From: Desulfotruncus alcoholivorax DSM 16058
GTDB lineage: Bacteria > Bacillota > Desulfotomaculia > Desulfotomaculales > Desulfallaceae
DNA: 64,000 bases
Assembly: GCF_000430885.1 (NCBI RefSeq)
Contig: NZ_AUMW01000017.1
Location: forward strand, 1-64,000
Direction of reading: 5' to 3'
Every line of letters begins with the position of its first letter. The first letter of the stretch is position 1. A program made the position numbers and the translations under genes. The notes beneath the pieces were generated by a model, which was not told the DNA's origin, did no database searches, and saw only the letters and a list, made by a program, of their open reading frames with translations. Positions 1 to 8,452 of this stretch are shown here, piece by piece.

Positions 1-222
1 TGGCACGCCTGAAAGAGACCGCCGAAAGCGTGATTTGTCTACAGTTCCTGGTGATGAACTTGGAGCATAGACTCCGTGTTCTTTTGTTCTATTTTCTGCG
101 GCACCTATTTCGGTATAATCTAGCTTTAGTTCGACCGTCATTATAGTGTTTTAATTGAAATTAGGATTGGTTCAGCAAACCCTAAGTAATTTATCATATT
201 ATCGGCTCTCTGACGGAAGTTA

Positions 223-429
223 TTATGTCTTGCTTCCTGTTCGGCATATTGCGTTTTCTTCTTCTGGAGTTTTTTCAACTCGGAGGAGATTTTGACATAG
301 TGCAGGAATTGCCCATGTCCAGCCTAACCGAACCGCTTCCGCTACTCGTCCTTGCTCACATAGGAGCTGAACCCTGCGCTGGGATATCCCCCATTTTTCT
401 GCTGCTTCTATTGCCGTAATATAATCCAT
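223..429 (-). pseudogene. Truncated small HTH DNA-binding protein
   Basis: The first 42 or so residues (MDYITAIEAAEKWGISQRR onward, to GWTWAIP) match the small helix-turn-helix, excisionase-like proteins common on clostridial mobile elements. After WAIP the frame runs into DNA that, in another frame, belongs to a serine recombinase (231-303), so the C-terminus is foreign and the gene is probably dead or altered. The ATG at 429 starts the family-typical N-terminus. It is probably an accessory DNA-binding factor of an integrative element; no specific function can be given. Confidence 0.6.
231..303 (-). pseudogene. Internal fragment of a serine recombinase gene
   Basis: About 73 bases closely match 5734-5806 inside the recombinase pseudogene to the right, in the same orientation, with scattered substitutions. 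The matching region encodes the coiled-coil part of the large serine recombinase C-terminus. It is a relic of an earlier copy, fused out of frame to the small HTH gene. Bases 1-222 to its left hold no gene I recognise. Confidence 0.7.
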
Positions 430-557
430 TCTTTATACCTCGCAGAAATATTTTCCAAATAATATTGTATACGAAGAAACAAATGAAAACAATGTATTTT
501 GTGAACATATTTCTGTAAAAGTAACTATTCGAGCAAGTAATATGCATGAATAAAACA

Positions 558-588
558 ACCGCCATTCTGCTTTTCACAGTTTGGCGGT
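558..588. other. Hairpin in recombinase relic region
   Basis: An inverted repeat with arms ACCGCCA and TGGCGGT and a 17-nt loop lies between the HTH remnant and the recombinase 3' remnant. No T-tract follows on either strand, so it is not a convincing terminator. Nothing else is seen in 430-601. Confidence 0.35.
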
Positions 589-601
589 AGTCTCTTCTCG
601 G

Positions 602-691
602 CTATGTTATTTTGCAAGCCAGCTCCTGCTCCATCTCCAAACCTGACTTGAATCTTATGATAATCTTGTCCTTCGACATAACCTTGATACT
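602..691 (-). pseudogene. 3' end fragment of a serine recombinase gene
   Basis: The minus strand reads SIKVMSKDKIIIRFKSGLE and on to a stop at 602-604. This is the conserved extreme C-terminus of the recombinase at 5542-7174 (SIKVISKDKIIIKYKSGLE). Nucleotide similarity covers about 620-691 versus 5555-5630. Together with the fragment at 231-303 it shows that a second recombinase copy once lay at this end of the defence island. Confidence 0.75.
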
Positions 692-703
692 TCATTTATT
701 GGC

Positions 704-1297
704 TCAGATCTTTTGTTCTTCATATTCTATAAGTGCTTTCTTATATTCAGTTATATAGAACTTATTATCAATATAATGACCAAAGAATTTAGCAATAAAA
801 AACACATATATAATGACAATTATGAATGATAAAAATAGCAGGCCTGTCGCAACATCAATACCTAAAATATTAGCATCAAGCAATTTATTAGGCTTGTCAT
901 CTTTGTTAATATAAATCCCGAGCCAATATGTAAAAAACGGAACAGGAAATAATATTTTACAGAAGTCTATTTTTTTCTGACTTATCTCTATTTGGTTTTC
1001 AGATGCAACAATGAACTTTTTCAGAGATACTCCTGGATTTATATCATTATTTTTTATATCTCGAATCACAGCCAAACAGTCAAGTCTTTTTTTATACCAA
1101 TGATAAACTCTATAAAATTCAATTCCTGTTATTGCTGCTACTACTATATACAAATAACTTTTATATTTAGTGATAAACTCCATCTTAGGTAATATCATGC
1201 TACCCACAATTGCGAAAAATATTATTGTTACCGCCCGCATAGTTGCTCTTTTTAGTGATTGCATCTTATTTACTTTATCCCAAGTTTCTAAGTCCAT
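704..1297 (-). CDS. Multi-pass membrane protein linked to AbiE
   Basis: A 197-residue protein not recognised as a named family. The start was chosen at ATG 1297 because GGGAGGGG lies about 10 nt upstream; the open frame could extend to 1351 but would then overlap the abiEii 3' end. Four hydrophobic segments are visible, around residues 20-40, 50-70, 115-130 and 150-175, with basic stretches between. It follows abiEii by 32 nt on the same strand, so it is probably co-transcribed with the toxin-antitoxin pair. Low GC matches the island. It could be an accessory or effector of the defence locus; that is inference from position only. Confidence 0.6.
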   Translation of the reverse strand: MDLETWDKVNKMQSLKRATMRAVTIIFFAIVGSMILPKMEFITKYKSYLYIVVAAITGIEFYRVYHWYKKRLDCLAVIRDIKNNDINPGVSLKKFIVASENQIEISQKKIDFCKILFPVPFFTYWLGIYINKDDKPNKLLDANILGIDVATGLLFLSFIIVIIYVFFIAKFFGHYIDNKFYITEYKKALIEYEEQKI

Positions 1298-1329
1298 GCT
1301 CAAAATACCCCTCCCTTTGCCAACGATCT

Positions 1330-2169
1330 TTAATCCTTTGCGACTTGCCAAATTTCATTAACCGCTACTATAACTTCATCCCAGCGAATATCTTCTGTAT
1401 AGCTGTATTTCTTGCGATAATTCTCCCATAACTTTTGCATGAAAATATCTTTTGAAACTTCATTTATAATAGTTTGGCCCTCTGCCAGAACACCATATGT
1501 GCCACGGTTTATTGAGGTTGACACAAGAGCTTTCGCAAGCAGTTCTTTATCCAAGATTTCCGAATGCATTTTTTGCAATATGTATATATCGTAGAAATCC
1601 CTCATGCGAGTGTTGGTTGTGCCGCGGGAAATAATCGTTTCCAATTTTTCTGCAAGCACTGTTTCAAGGTTATAAGCAAAAATATCGATCTGGCGTTCTT
1701 CGAACATGAGGTTAAATCTATATAATGTTTCTCTGGGTGTTATTTTATCTCCTACAGTTATATCAATCTTTAAAGGGGTACGAATCCCGTCAAACAGGGC
1801 TTCTAAGGACACTCGCAAGCCATTGTAATCTGCTTCGTCACGAATTGACTCAATACCCTTAATCCTCATCTGTGTACCATCATCAATCGACACTGCCAGG
1901 ATATTTTCAAAAACTTCTTTAATAGTTTCTTCTGAAAGAGGATAGCCTTTGATAGTTGCATCCATATCCATAGTTGAACGGGTATCAAGCCCCACCATGG
2001 CAGCAACAAGCATTCCCCCTTTTAACACAAAGTTGGAACGATATTTTGATAAGGAGATTCGTTCCAACAGTCTTTCAAACATATAGTTTCGCATCAAAAT
2101 CTGAGCATTAATGTTCTTCTTTTTTGCCAAATTGCGAATCAATGCTTTTAGCTGCGTTGATGATTTCAT
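1330..2169 (-). CDS. abiEii: AbiEii nucleotidyltransferase toxin (type IV TA)
   Basis: A 279-residue AbiEii/AbiGii family protein. The nucleotidyltransferase core is visible as KGGMLVAAMVGLDTRSTMDM near residues 50-70, giving the GG...R.T.D.D pattern of the family. A second conserved stretch, EKLETIISRGTTNTRMRDFY, lies near 170-190. In characterised systems AbiEii is a bacteriostatic nucleotidyltransferase involved in abortive phage infection. Its start codon overlaps the antitoxin stop by 4 nt (2166-2169), the usual arrangement. The ORF is complete and of normal length. Confidence 0.92.
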   Translation of the reverse strand: MKSSTQLKALIRNLAKKKNINAQILMRNYMFERLLERISLSKYRSNFVLKGGMLVAAMVGLDTRSTMDMDATIKGYPLSEETIKEVFENILAVSIDDGTQMRIKGIESIRDEADYNGLRVSLEALFDGIRTPLKIDITVGDKITPRETLYRFNLMFEERQIDIFAYNLETVLAEKLETIISRGTTNTRMRDFYDIYILQKMHSEILDKELLAKALVSTSINRGTYGVLAEGQTIINEVSKDIFMQKLWENYRKKYSYTEDIRWDEVIVAVNEIWQVAKD

Positions 2170-2759
2170 AGCAGCACCTCTAGGTATTTTCGCAAAACAT
2201 TAGTGATCCTGAATTTATCTGCATAACGCATAAGCTGTGGAAGGTTCTTATCTTTGCGTGTTGTATATCTTTTTAAAGCGTCAGTTAAAATTTCAATATC
2301 CATTTGACTCCGGCTTCTGATAATATCGCAAATTGTTCGCTCCATATCATAAGTTCTGACTACACGATTATAAGGTGTTGCTGCTCTTGTAGAACCCAGT
2401 TCATACAACTCCGGTTTTATAGAATATACTTTAGCTCCGCTATTTCGCAGACTCTTTGTATTCATTCCCGTCTTTACGGTTACTGAATATACAAGCGGAT
2501 CTCTATCTGTAAGATTGTGAAAATACAGTGCTGTTTCATGAGAAAAAATTGCTTGCTTGAACCTCATCTGAAAACGGTACATTTCATCATCGTAGCAGTC
2601 GCGAGCAATATAAATTCCACGCTCTAAACGCTCTAATACTCCTTTCCTTACAAATTCAGAAAGATAGGTTCTTGGAATACCTGCCTCAGTTACAAACCTT
2701 GTAGAAATGACGCCATTATGCTTTTTAATTAAATTATGAAGTTTAGCAGAATAATCCAT
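2166..2759 (-). CDS. abiEi: AbiEi antitoxin / winged-helix repressor
   Basis: A 197-residue type IV antitoxin. The N-terminal winged helix (VISTRFVTEAGIPRTYLSEF, residues 17-36, then a GVLERLERGIY wing) is the DNA-binding domain that autorepresses AbiE operons; the C-terminal part (residues 80-190) is the AbiEi_C-type region. It is first in the operon and translationally coupled to abiEii. A promoter with a palindromic element lies just upstream (2773-2820). The same type of element precedes the ABC-3C operon, so this protein is the obvious candidate regulator of both; that link is inferred. Confidence 0.9.
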   Translation of the reverse strand: MDYSAKLHNLIKKHNGVISTRFVTEAGIPRTYLSEFVRKGVLERLERGIYIARDCYDDEMYRFQMRFKQAIFSHETALYFHNLTDRDPLVYSVTVKTGMNTKSLRNSGAKVYSIKPELYELGSTRAATPYNRVVRTYDMERTICDIIRSRSQMDIEILTDALKRYTTRKDKNLPQLMRYADKFRITNVLRKYLEVLL

Positions 2760-2772
2760 TTTATTTTCCTCT

Positions 2773-2820
2773 CTTTACGAAACTGCTAATATCAAACTTC
2801 GTTTTAGCATTTTTGCAAAT
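2773..2820 (-). promoter_or_regulatory. abiE promoter with palindromic operator
   Basis: On the minus strand TTGCAA and TTGATA are spaced 17 nt apart just upstream of abiEi. The region holds arms CTTTACGAAACTGCTAA (2773-2789) and TTAGCA... (2804-2820) separated by 14 nt. Left arm and spacing match the element at 5485-5532 (15 of 17 bases in the left arm); the right arm is more degenerate (12 of 17). Confidence 0.6.
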
Positions 2821-2888
2821 CGCTTCTTTAACTTATATAAACAGTAATCAACTTTTATTATTGCATAAATGCCTATTTTAATAATCAC

Positions 2889-4502
2889 TTAACTATCGCT
2901 TTTCCAATTTAAAACAAACAAGGTTTTGTCCTTCGATAAACTCAAAAACTTATTTTTTTCCAAAGTTTCAGCAGTTTCTTCATTATAAGTATGGATTTTA
3001 TCTATAGCAATAAATATTTGCTTCTTATGAGCTACATATATTTTTATAATATTTTCTATTGCCTCATTTTGTATATTTTTTAGCAGAGGCAAGTCATGTA
3101 TGACTATAGGTAAGCAGGTTAGATCTAATAATGCCAAGTCAAAAGTAATTAAATTGGCATAGGCCGTGCCTGTACCTGTATCGCCAAAAGTGGCAAAAAT
3201 ATAGTTCTCCCCATCAATACTCAGGGTAGGTGCTCTGCGGTTATCCGGATAAATAAGCTTATTTATTTCATTCATTCTGTTGTTAATCTGACTGCAGATA
3301 TCAGCAACAATGCTGCTCCTTATTTCTGCCAAATCACTTTTAGCTGATGCTAGAGCATCTTCAAGTGATTTTCTTTTTGTATAAAAGCTGTTTTCATCGT
3401 TCAATTGCTTTATTTGCGCAGAAAGATCAATAACTTTCTCATAGGTATATTTTGGTGCATTTTTTATATTTAACTTTTCTTCAATTTTTCTGTCTACTTT
3501 TTCTATATCGCTTAAAATACATTTAATCTGTTTGGTCAGCTCCAATTCAGATTTTTTTAATTCTTCCTTTAAAATTCCTGTTAAAGAATTATGAAACCTA
3601 TCGATTTCTTTGATCTTTTCCAAATTTATGCTTGGGAAAAATTCAGCTAACCTAGCAAGTTCCGGATCGATATTTAATTTTTCTTGATTTATATTATGTT
3701 TTGTCCTTTTCAATCTGTTTTCATATATATTATACTGCCTAACAAGCTGGCTTTTCTCAGATTTTAGCTCTAATATGTCCTTTGTCAGCAAAGCGTCAAT
3801 ATCGACTGATACACCGATGATATCCTTCTTCACCTTTTCCAATTGAGCAGTCAGCTCAGCAATTTTCTTTTCATTCTGATTAAAAATAGCCTTTGTTACC
3901 TTTGGAATAAATTCGTTTTTAATAGCTTTCATCAAAACATTCTTTTCTTCTGTTAATTTATCAATTTGCAGCTCATATTCCTTAATGCTCTGGTATTTGT
4001 CAAAAAGCTTTATTAATGCCAGTATAGATTCTTTTTTTGGTTCTTTATCAAAATATTGCAGCGGCTTTTTCTCATTTAAGTTTTCTTTTCCATATACTCT
4101 GGTATACCGGCCAACTATATTTCTAAAAGATATATCTTTTAGTGTAATCTGATATTTTTCCTTTAGCATGGCTGTATATTCATCAGTCTTTATAGTTTTA
4201 ACAGGATTATAATTGCCATCGCAAATTGTTGTGTATTTATAATCTTTAGTACCTCTTGAAAAAAATAGCTCTTCTTCACCAAAAACAAATGAAAATTTAA
4301 ACTCATGGTGTCCGAGATTTTCTACGGCATCTTTATTTGCTTTTGTATAGCTATCTCCGCCAAAGACAAAATCAATAATCATCAGTATCGAGGATTTACC
4401 AATGGAATTTGAGGCCACTTCATCACCAATTACTGCATTCAAGCCAGCCTTAAATGTAAGTATTGGTTCTCTAAACTTATCACATATTATCTGTCTTAAC
4501 AT
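2889..4502 (-). CDS. DUF2326-type SMC-like ATPase of an ABC-3C module
   Basis: A 537-residue ATPase. Residues 20-50 hold a P-loop of the form NSIGKSSILMIIDFVFGGD. Long coiled-coil arms span about 170-400 (repeated LTEEKN, KIAELTAQLEKVKKDI and similar), and a C-terminal half-site contains LPIVIHDLPLL. This is the head-coil-head layout of SMC/RecN-like ABC ATPases and matches the DUF2326 proteins that form the ATPase part of ABC three-component (ABC-3C) conflict systems. Its start lies 23 nt inside the preceding small gene, a tightly coupled operon. Role (inferred from family): nucleic-acid or invader sensing that licenses the HNH effector. Sequence is complete. Confidence 0.8.
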   Translation of the reverse strand: MLRQIICDKFREPILTFKAGLNAVIGDEVASNSIGKSSILMIIDFVFGGDSYTKANKDAVENLGHHEFKFSFVFGEEELFFSRGTKDYKYTTICDGNYNPVKTIKTDEYTAMLKEKYQITLKDISFRNIVGRYTRVYGKENLNEKKPLQYFDKEPKKESILALIKLFDKYQSIKEYELQIDKLTEEKNVLMKAIKNEFIPKVTKAIFNQNEKKIAELTAQLEKVKKDIIGVSVDIDALLTKDILELKSEKSQLVRQYNIYENRLKRTKHNINQEKLNIDPELARLAEFFPSINLEKIKEIDRFHNSLTGILKEELKKSELELTKQIKCILSDIEKVDRKIEEKLNIKNAPKYTYEKVIDLSAQIKQLNDENSFYTKRKSLEDALASAKSDLAEIRSSIVADICSQINNRMNEINKLIYPDNRRAPTLSIDGENYIFATFGDTGTGTAYANLITFDLALLDLTCLPIVIHDLPLLKNIQNEAIENIIKIYVAHKKQIFIAIDKIHTYNEETAETLEKNKFLSLSKDKTLFVLNWKSDS

Positions 4503-4719
4503 ATTTAATCACCCGATTACCTTTCAAATATTCTATAGCGCCAAGTACAAATGCGACATCAAGCGTTAATATAAATTCGTTTATATCTTCGAATTGATTT
4601 TGAGTATCCTCCCATAATTCCGTCGGACTTTTCGCACATTGCTTAAGCATCTCAAGTACAATAGGAATTTTGCCTATAATACTTTTTTTATAAGGTGTAA
4701 TTTTGTTTGGAACAATCAT
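4480..4719 (-). CDS. ABC-3C middle component-like small protein
   Basis: A 79-residue protein starting MIVPNKITPYKKSIIGKIP. Length, position between effector and ATPase, and the general motif (P..........ILE.L......EL........I..F...LD.LF.LG.I) agree with middle components of ABC-3C systems. It overlaps the HNH gene by 4 nt and the ATPase gene by 23 nt. The predicted role is an adaptor linking the ATPase to the nuclease. I cannot assign the exact MC subfamily by eye. Confidence 0.7.
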   Translation of the reverse strand: MIVPNKITPYKKSIIGKIPIVLEMLKQCAKSPTELWEDTQNQFEDINEFILTLDVAFVLGAIEYLKGNRVIKYVKTDNM

Positions 4720-5480
4720 GAGAACACCTCGCAGTCTTGAATAAAAAAAGATACAATGATTTCACATGCCCTTAAAGAGTATTTCCCCGTTTTATTATGT
4801 ATCCAAGCAACAATGCTATGGTAAATATCTTCTTGGCTCTGTGTAGTCTGCCTGCACTTATAATAAAAGCCCTTTATCTGCATTGCCAAAGTATTGAATT
4901 TTTCTGGGCATTCTTTGTCAATTTCTACAAAAATGCTTTGAATAAACTTGAAGTATTCCGTAACATCATTAATAATTTGCTTTTTCAGCAGCAAAGGAAG
5001 AGTATTGTCTGATTTTTGCTCCACCTTTAAAGCGGTATACTCCAGCTTAGCCAGTTCACCGCTCTCCAAATTTAATTTTTGCAATACAACTCTTATTTCA
5101 TCTTCAATATTAAAATAAGAATATGTATTCATAATCTTGCTTTTTTGTATGAGAGATTCCTTTATTTTATACAGCATGCGGTACTCTTCAATAGTGCGTG
5201 GCTTGTCAAATTTCTCATGGCAATCAGGACAAAGCGGTATAACATTATCCAAGCTGTTTACATCGATGCTAAGCCGCTTTTCATTTTTTAAAAGTTCAAC
5301 TTCCTTTGGAGTAGGGTTTAGAGGGTATATATGAGCTATTTCATACTTTTTATGAATCTGGCCGTTTTTTTCATAGTACAAAGGCTTTGTGCAAATCGGA
5401 CAAATTCCCTCGACTTGCGTGTACAATAACAGCTGTTCATTAGCTGAATAAGTTTTTCTAGAATTGCTCACAAAACTCAC
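4716..5480 (-). CDS. HNH endonuclease effector of an ABC-3C module
   Basis: A 254-residue protein. Residues 25-100 form an HNH nuclease with a zinc knuckle: CPIC near 27-30, AHIYPLNP near 50, then PLCPDCHEKFD near 83-93, so metal-binding cysteines and the catalytic histidine region look intact. Residues 110-254 form an all-alpha region (QKSDNTLPLLLKKQIINDVT onward) like the C-terminal domain shared by ABC-3C effectors. It is first gene of the three-gene operon and starts 5 nt from a palindromic promoter/operator. Likely cuts DNA when activated by the ATPase; this is inference from family architecture. Confidence 0.82.
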   Translation of the reverse strand: MSFVSNSRKTYSANEQLLLYTQVEGICPICTKPLYYEKNGQIHKKYEIAHIYPLNPTPKEVELLKNEKRLSIDVNSLDNVIPLCPDCHEKFDKPRTIEEYRMLYKIKESLIQKSKIMNTYSYFNIEDEIRVVLQKLNLESGELAKLEYTALKVEQKSDNTLPLLLKKQIINDVTEYFKFIQSIFVEIDKECPEKFNTLAMQIKGFYYKCRQTTQSQEDIYHSIVAWIHNKTGKYSLRACEIIVSFFIQDCEVFS

Positions 5481-5484
5481 CCCT

Positions 5485-5532
5485 CTTTACGAACTTGCTA
5501 ATATTATATATCATTTTAGCAAATTCGTAAAG
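5485..5532 (-). promoter_or_regulatory. 48-bp palindromic promoter/operator of the ABC-3C operon
   Basis: Arms CTTTACGAACTTGCTAA (5485-5501) and TTAGCAAATTCGTAAAG (5516-5532) are inverted repeats matching at 16 of 17 positions, separated by 14 nt. Reading on the minus strand, TTTACG and TATAAT sit within it with exactly 17 nt between them, so bound repressor would cover the promoter. It lies directly upstream of the HNH gene. A related element with the same 14-nt spacing precedes abiEi. Confidence 0.8.
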
Positions 5533-5541
5533 AAACTGCTT

Positions 5542-7174
5542 TTATTTTTTACTCAGCTCCTGCTCCATCTCTAAACCTGACTTGTATTTTATGATAATCT
5601 TATCCTTTGAAATAACCTTGATACTATATACAAGCTGCCTGACAAGCTGGTTGTCAAATTCCGATAATTTGTCGTCTGCGGCGTTCAGAAACTTCTTCAT
5701 ATCCTCGATTCTTCTCTGGAAGCTGTCCTGCCTGGCTTCCTGTTCAGTATATTGCGTTTTCTTCTTCTGGAGTTCTTTCAACTCGGAGGAGATTTTAGCA
5801 TAGTGCTCGTCAAAGTCCGTATTATCTGCTCCACATCTTGCATTTTCCTCTACGAAGCCTAACATCTCTTTTTTTAATTCCGCGATCCGTTCCTCTATTC
5901 TTGTTATGTCCATCCGTTTAGCCCGGTTGCTCATCACCAGCTGAATGTTGGACTGTAGAGTGTCCACAAAATCTCCCTTATCCTGTATGAGTGAATTGAA
6001 AGCATCCATAATGGCTCTATGTAAAACATCTTCATCAATTGTGGGAGATTTTTGGCAGTATTTTTTCCCATGCTCCAGCCTGTTAAAGCACCGCCAGACA
6101 ATCCTTTTCTCACTATATGCTGTCCAGGATGCCCGTCTGTAGGGCTTGCCGCACTCCCCACATGTCATCAATTCAGTGAGAGCATATTTTGAGCTGTATT
6201 TTCCGCTGTCGGTTTTGACTCTTTTATCAGCAGACTTTCTGATGTTAGCCCGGCGTGCTTTTTCTTCTTGTATCCGATGAAACAAGTCTTTAGAAATGAT
6301 GGCTTGATGGCTGTCCTCCACATAATACTGCGGAACAATTCCATTGTTTTTAACTCTTTTCTTAGTGAGATAATCCACAGTGTAGCTTTTTTGCAGCAGG
6401 GCATCTCCCATATACTTCTCATTGGAGAGCATCCTGTTGATGGTGGTAGTAGACCATTCGTTTTTTCCGGTAACCGTTTTTATGCCGTTTTCCTCTAAGT
6501 ACTTTTTAATTTGGGTAATGCTTTGACCCTCTAAATACAGTCTGAAAATCAGCCTTACAATTTCTGCTTCTTCGGGTACAATCACCAGCTCTCCGGCCTC
6601 GTTCTTCGTGTAGCCCAAAAACCGGTTGTGATTGACCATAATTTGTCCTTTTTCAAACCGGCGGACCCCCCCCACCTTGTGTTGGTGCTTAAAGAGCGGC
6701 TTTCTTCCTGGGCAAGGCTTCCGAGGATAGTGATGAGAAATTCTCCGGTGCTGTCCAGGGTATTGACGTTTTCTTTCTCGAAGAACACGCCGATGTTTTT
6801 TTCTTTCAGTTTTCGTATGTATTGAATGCAGTCAAGGGTGTTTCTTGCAAAACGGCTGATGGATTTTGTCAGCACCAGGTCAATCTTGCCTGCCATGCAG
6901 TCCTCAATCAATTTATTGAACCCGTTCTGTTTTTTGTGCTGGTGCCGGATATGCCCTCATCGGCATAAATGCCTGCAAACTTCCAGCCTGGGTTTTTCAT
7001 AATCTCCGCCGTGTAATAATCCACCTGTGCCTGGTAGCTGGACTGCTGCTCCTCCAGCTCCGTACTGACCCGGCAATAAGCAGCCACTCTCAGCTTTTTT
7101 ATCTTTGCTTTTTCCTTAAAATCATAAATTGGATTTGCAGGAATTACCGATACTGTTCTTTGTCCCATCGCCAT
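5542..7174 (-). pseudogene. Large serine recombinase, frameshifted
   Basis: Three pieces of one recombinase in consecutive frames. Piece one (7174 to about 6920) has the resolvase start LRVAAYCRVSTELEEQQSSY with the catalytic serine and [10 protein letters not shown]. Piece two (about 6920-6668) continues [15 protein letters not shown]. Piece three (about 6668-5542) holds the recombinase domain, a CGECGKPY...C zinc ribbon and a coiled-coil C-terminus. Breaks are near 6920 and at a run of eight C (G on the coding strand) at 6666-6673, so homopolymer slippage or sequencing error is possible. ATG 7174 has GGAGG 8 nt upstream. If truly broken, it cannot catalyse integration alone. Confidence 0.85.
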
Positions 7175-7525
7175 GGGCTTTTCCTCCTTTTCCCCGTAAT
7201 GTACTCTCTCGGAAATTCGAGATTTCTTTATGTTCAAGGCTTTACGCCTTGGACTTTTTTGTTTTTTCCTCCACTTATTGCTTTGTCGAAAATCAGAACA
7301 ATTGTTCTCTTGACAAATCGAAATCGGCCCCATAATCGCAATGGAGGCATTATTTTCCAGCCTACTAACGATTATGGCGGTGATTTTGTGTGCTAAGACC
7401 AGTGCGCTCTCATGAAGATTTTCAGAAATTCGTTAGGGAACAACTGCAAATCCATTATTTTGAAAAGAACCCTCCGATGACGGCGCGGAAAATCTGGAGC
7501 AATGCCTTACCAGATGCCCCAGCCC

Positions 7526-8452
7526 TCATTTCCGAGAGCGTACCCGTAATTTATATGATGTGCTCAGCGTCACTCCGTTGATCAGTTCAAACCGGAGCTG
7601 CCCGGTGATTTCCACCGTAATGCTTTTGATGGTTGCTTTGAATAAAGCCTCGTCAAATGCTTTAATGGGCTTGCGACTCTCAAGCACCGCTTTCAATTTC
7701 CTGGTTTTATAATCAAAATCATCCACCTGGGAGATTCGATATTGTTCTACAGCCCTTTTGAACAGCAGCTGTACTACATCTGACGGTTCTAGGCCGTTTT
7801 GTCCTAGTCCGCTGGATATTTGCAATTTTATCTTTCTTAATTCTGCACTTTCTGCCACTGCATTCACTGCCGGACGCTTTTCTATCATTTCAGGGTTCTC
7901 CATCACCCGGTTGATAATCTGTATAAAGCCTGCTTCAAGCTGCTTGTCATCAACCACGCCGCTTTTGCAGCAGACCCTGTTGTCAACGATATACCGTTTG
8001 CATTTCCAGTTGCATTTCTTGTTCTTGTTATGGTGTTCGGTGTACCTTTTGAAAACACTCCCGCATTCCCCGCATATCAACCTGCCGGTGAAGGGGTAAG
8101 TGCTGGCCACACCGTTGGCAAAGTAATTGACATTTCTGCCAAGCTGGGCGTTCTTTTCTTCCCTGAGCCTGTTGGCGGCATTGAACACTTCCTCCGGGAT
8201 AATGGCAGGATAGAAGTCACTTCCGGTGTATTTGCAGTTGCTCAAAATTTTTCCGATGGAGCCGTGATTCCAGGAGGGCTTTCCATTGGCATTGGGAACC
8301 TTCATTTCCGTCAGATCCTTTGCGATCTGCTTCAAGGATATGCCCGATATAAAATTATTGAATATTTTTCTGACCAGGTCCGCCTTTTCCAGTTCGATGG
8401 TTACGGCTCCGTCTATGATTTTATAGCCGAAGGGCATATGTCTTTGAGCCAT
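7526..8452 (-). CDS. Recombinase-domain protein lacking the catalytic domain
   Basis: A 308-residue protein starting MAQRHMPFGYKIIDGAVTIE. It has the recombinase domain (residues 5-100), the zinc ribbon (CGECGSVFKRY near 125, then KCNWKCKRY) and a C-terminal domain, but no N-terminal resolvase catalytic domain with the active serine. Its start directly abuts the stop of the upstream catalytic recombinase (TAA then ATG). Such catalytically empty partners are common in tandem recombinase modules of clostridial elements and probably act as DNA-binding partners or directionality factors. Bases 7175-7525 contain no gene I can support. Confidence 0.8.
   Translation of the reverse strand: MAQRHMPFGYKIIDGAVTIELEKADLVRKIFNNFISGISLKQIAKDLTEMKVPNANGKPSWNHGSIGKILSNCKYTGSDFYPAIIPEEVFNAANRLREEKNAQLGRNVNYFANGVASTYPFTGRLICGECGSVFKRYTEHHNKNKKCNWKCKRYIVDNRVCCKSGVVDDKQLEAGFIQIINRVMENPEMIEKRPAVNAVAESAELRKIKLQISSGLGQNGLEPSDVVQLLFKRAVEQYRISQVDDFDYKTRKLKAVLESRKPIKAFDEALFKATIKSITVEITGQLRFELINGVTLSTSYKLRVRSRK

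Noticed and set aside
1-222. Possible conjugation or phage gene end at the left edge
   Set aside because: Only a 22-codon open stretch (GTPERDRRKRDLSTVPGDEL and two more) with no recognisable motif.
7335-7525. Small gene between recombinase genes
   Set aside because: Such spacers often encode a small protein, but here only a 20-codon frame without a ribosome site is present.
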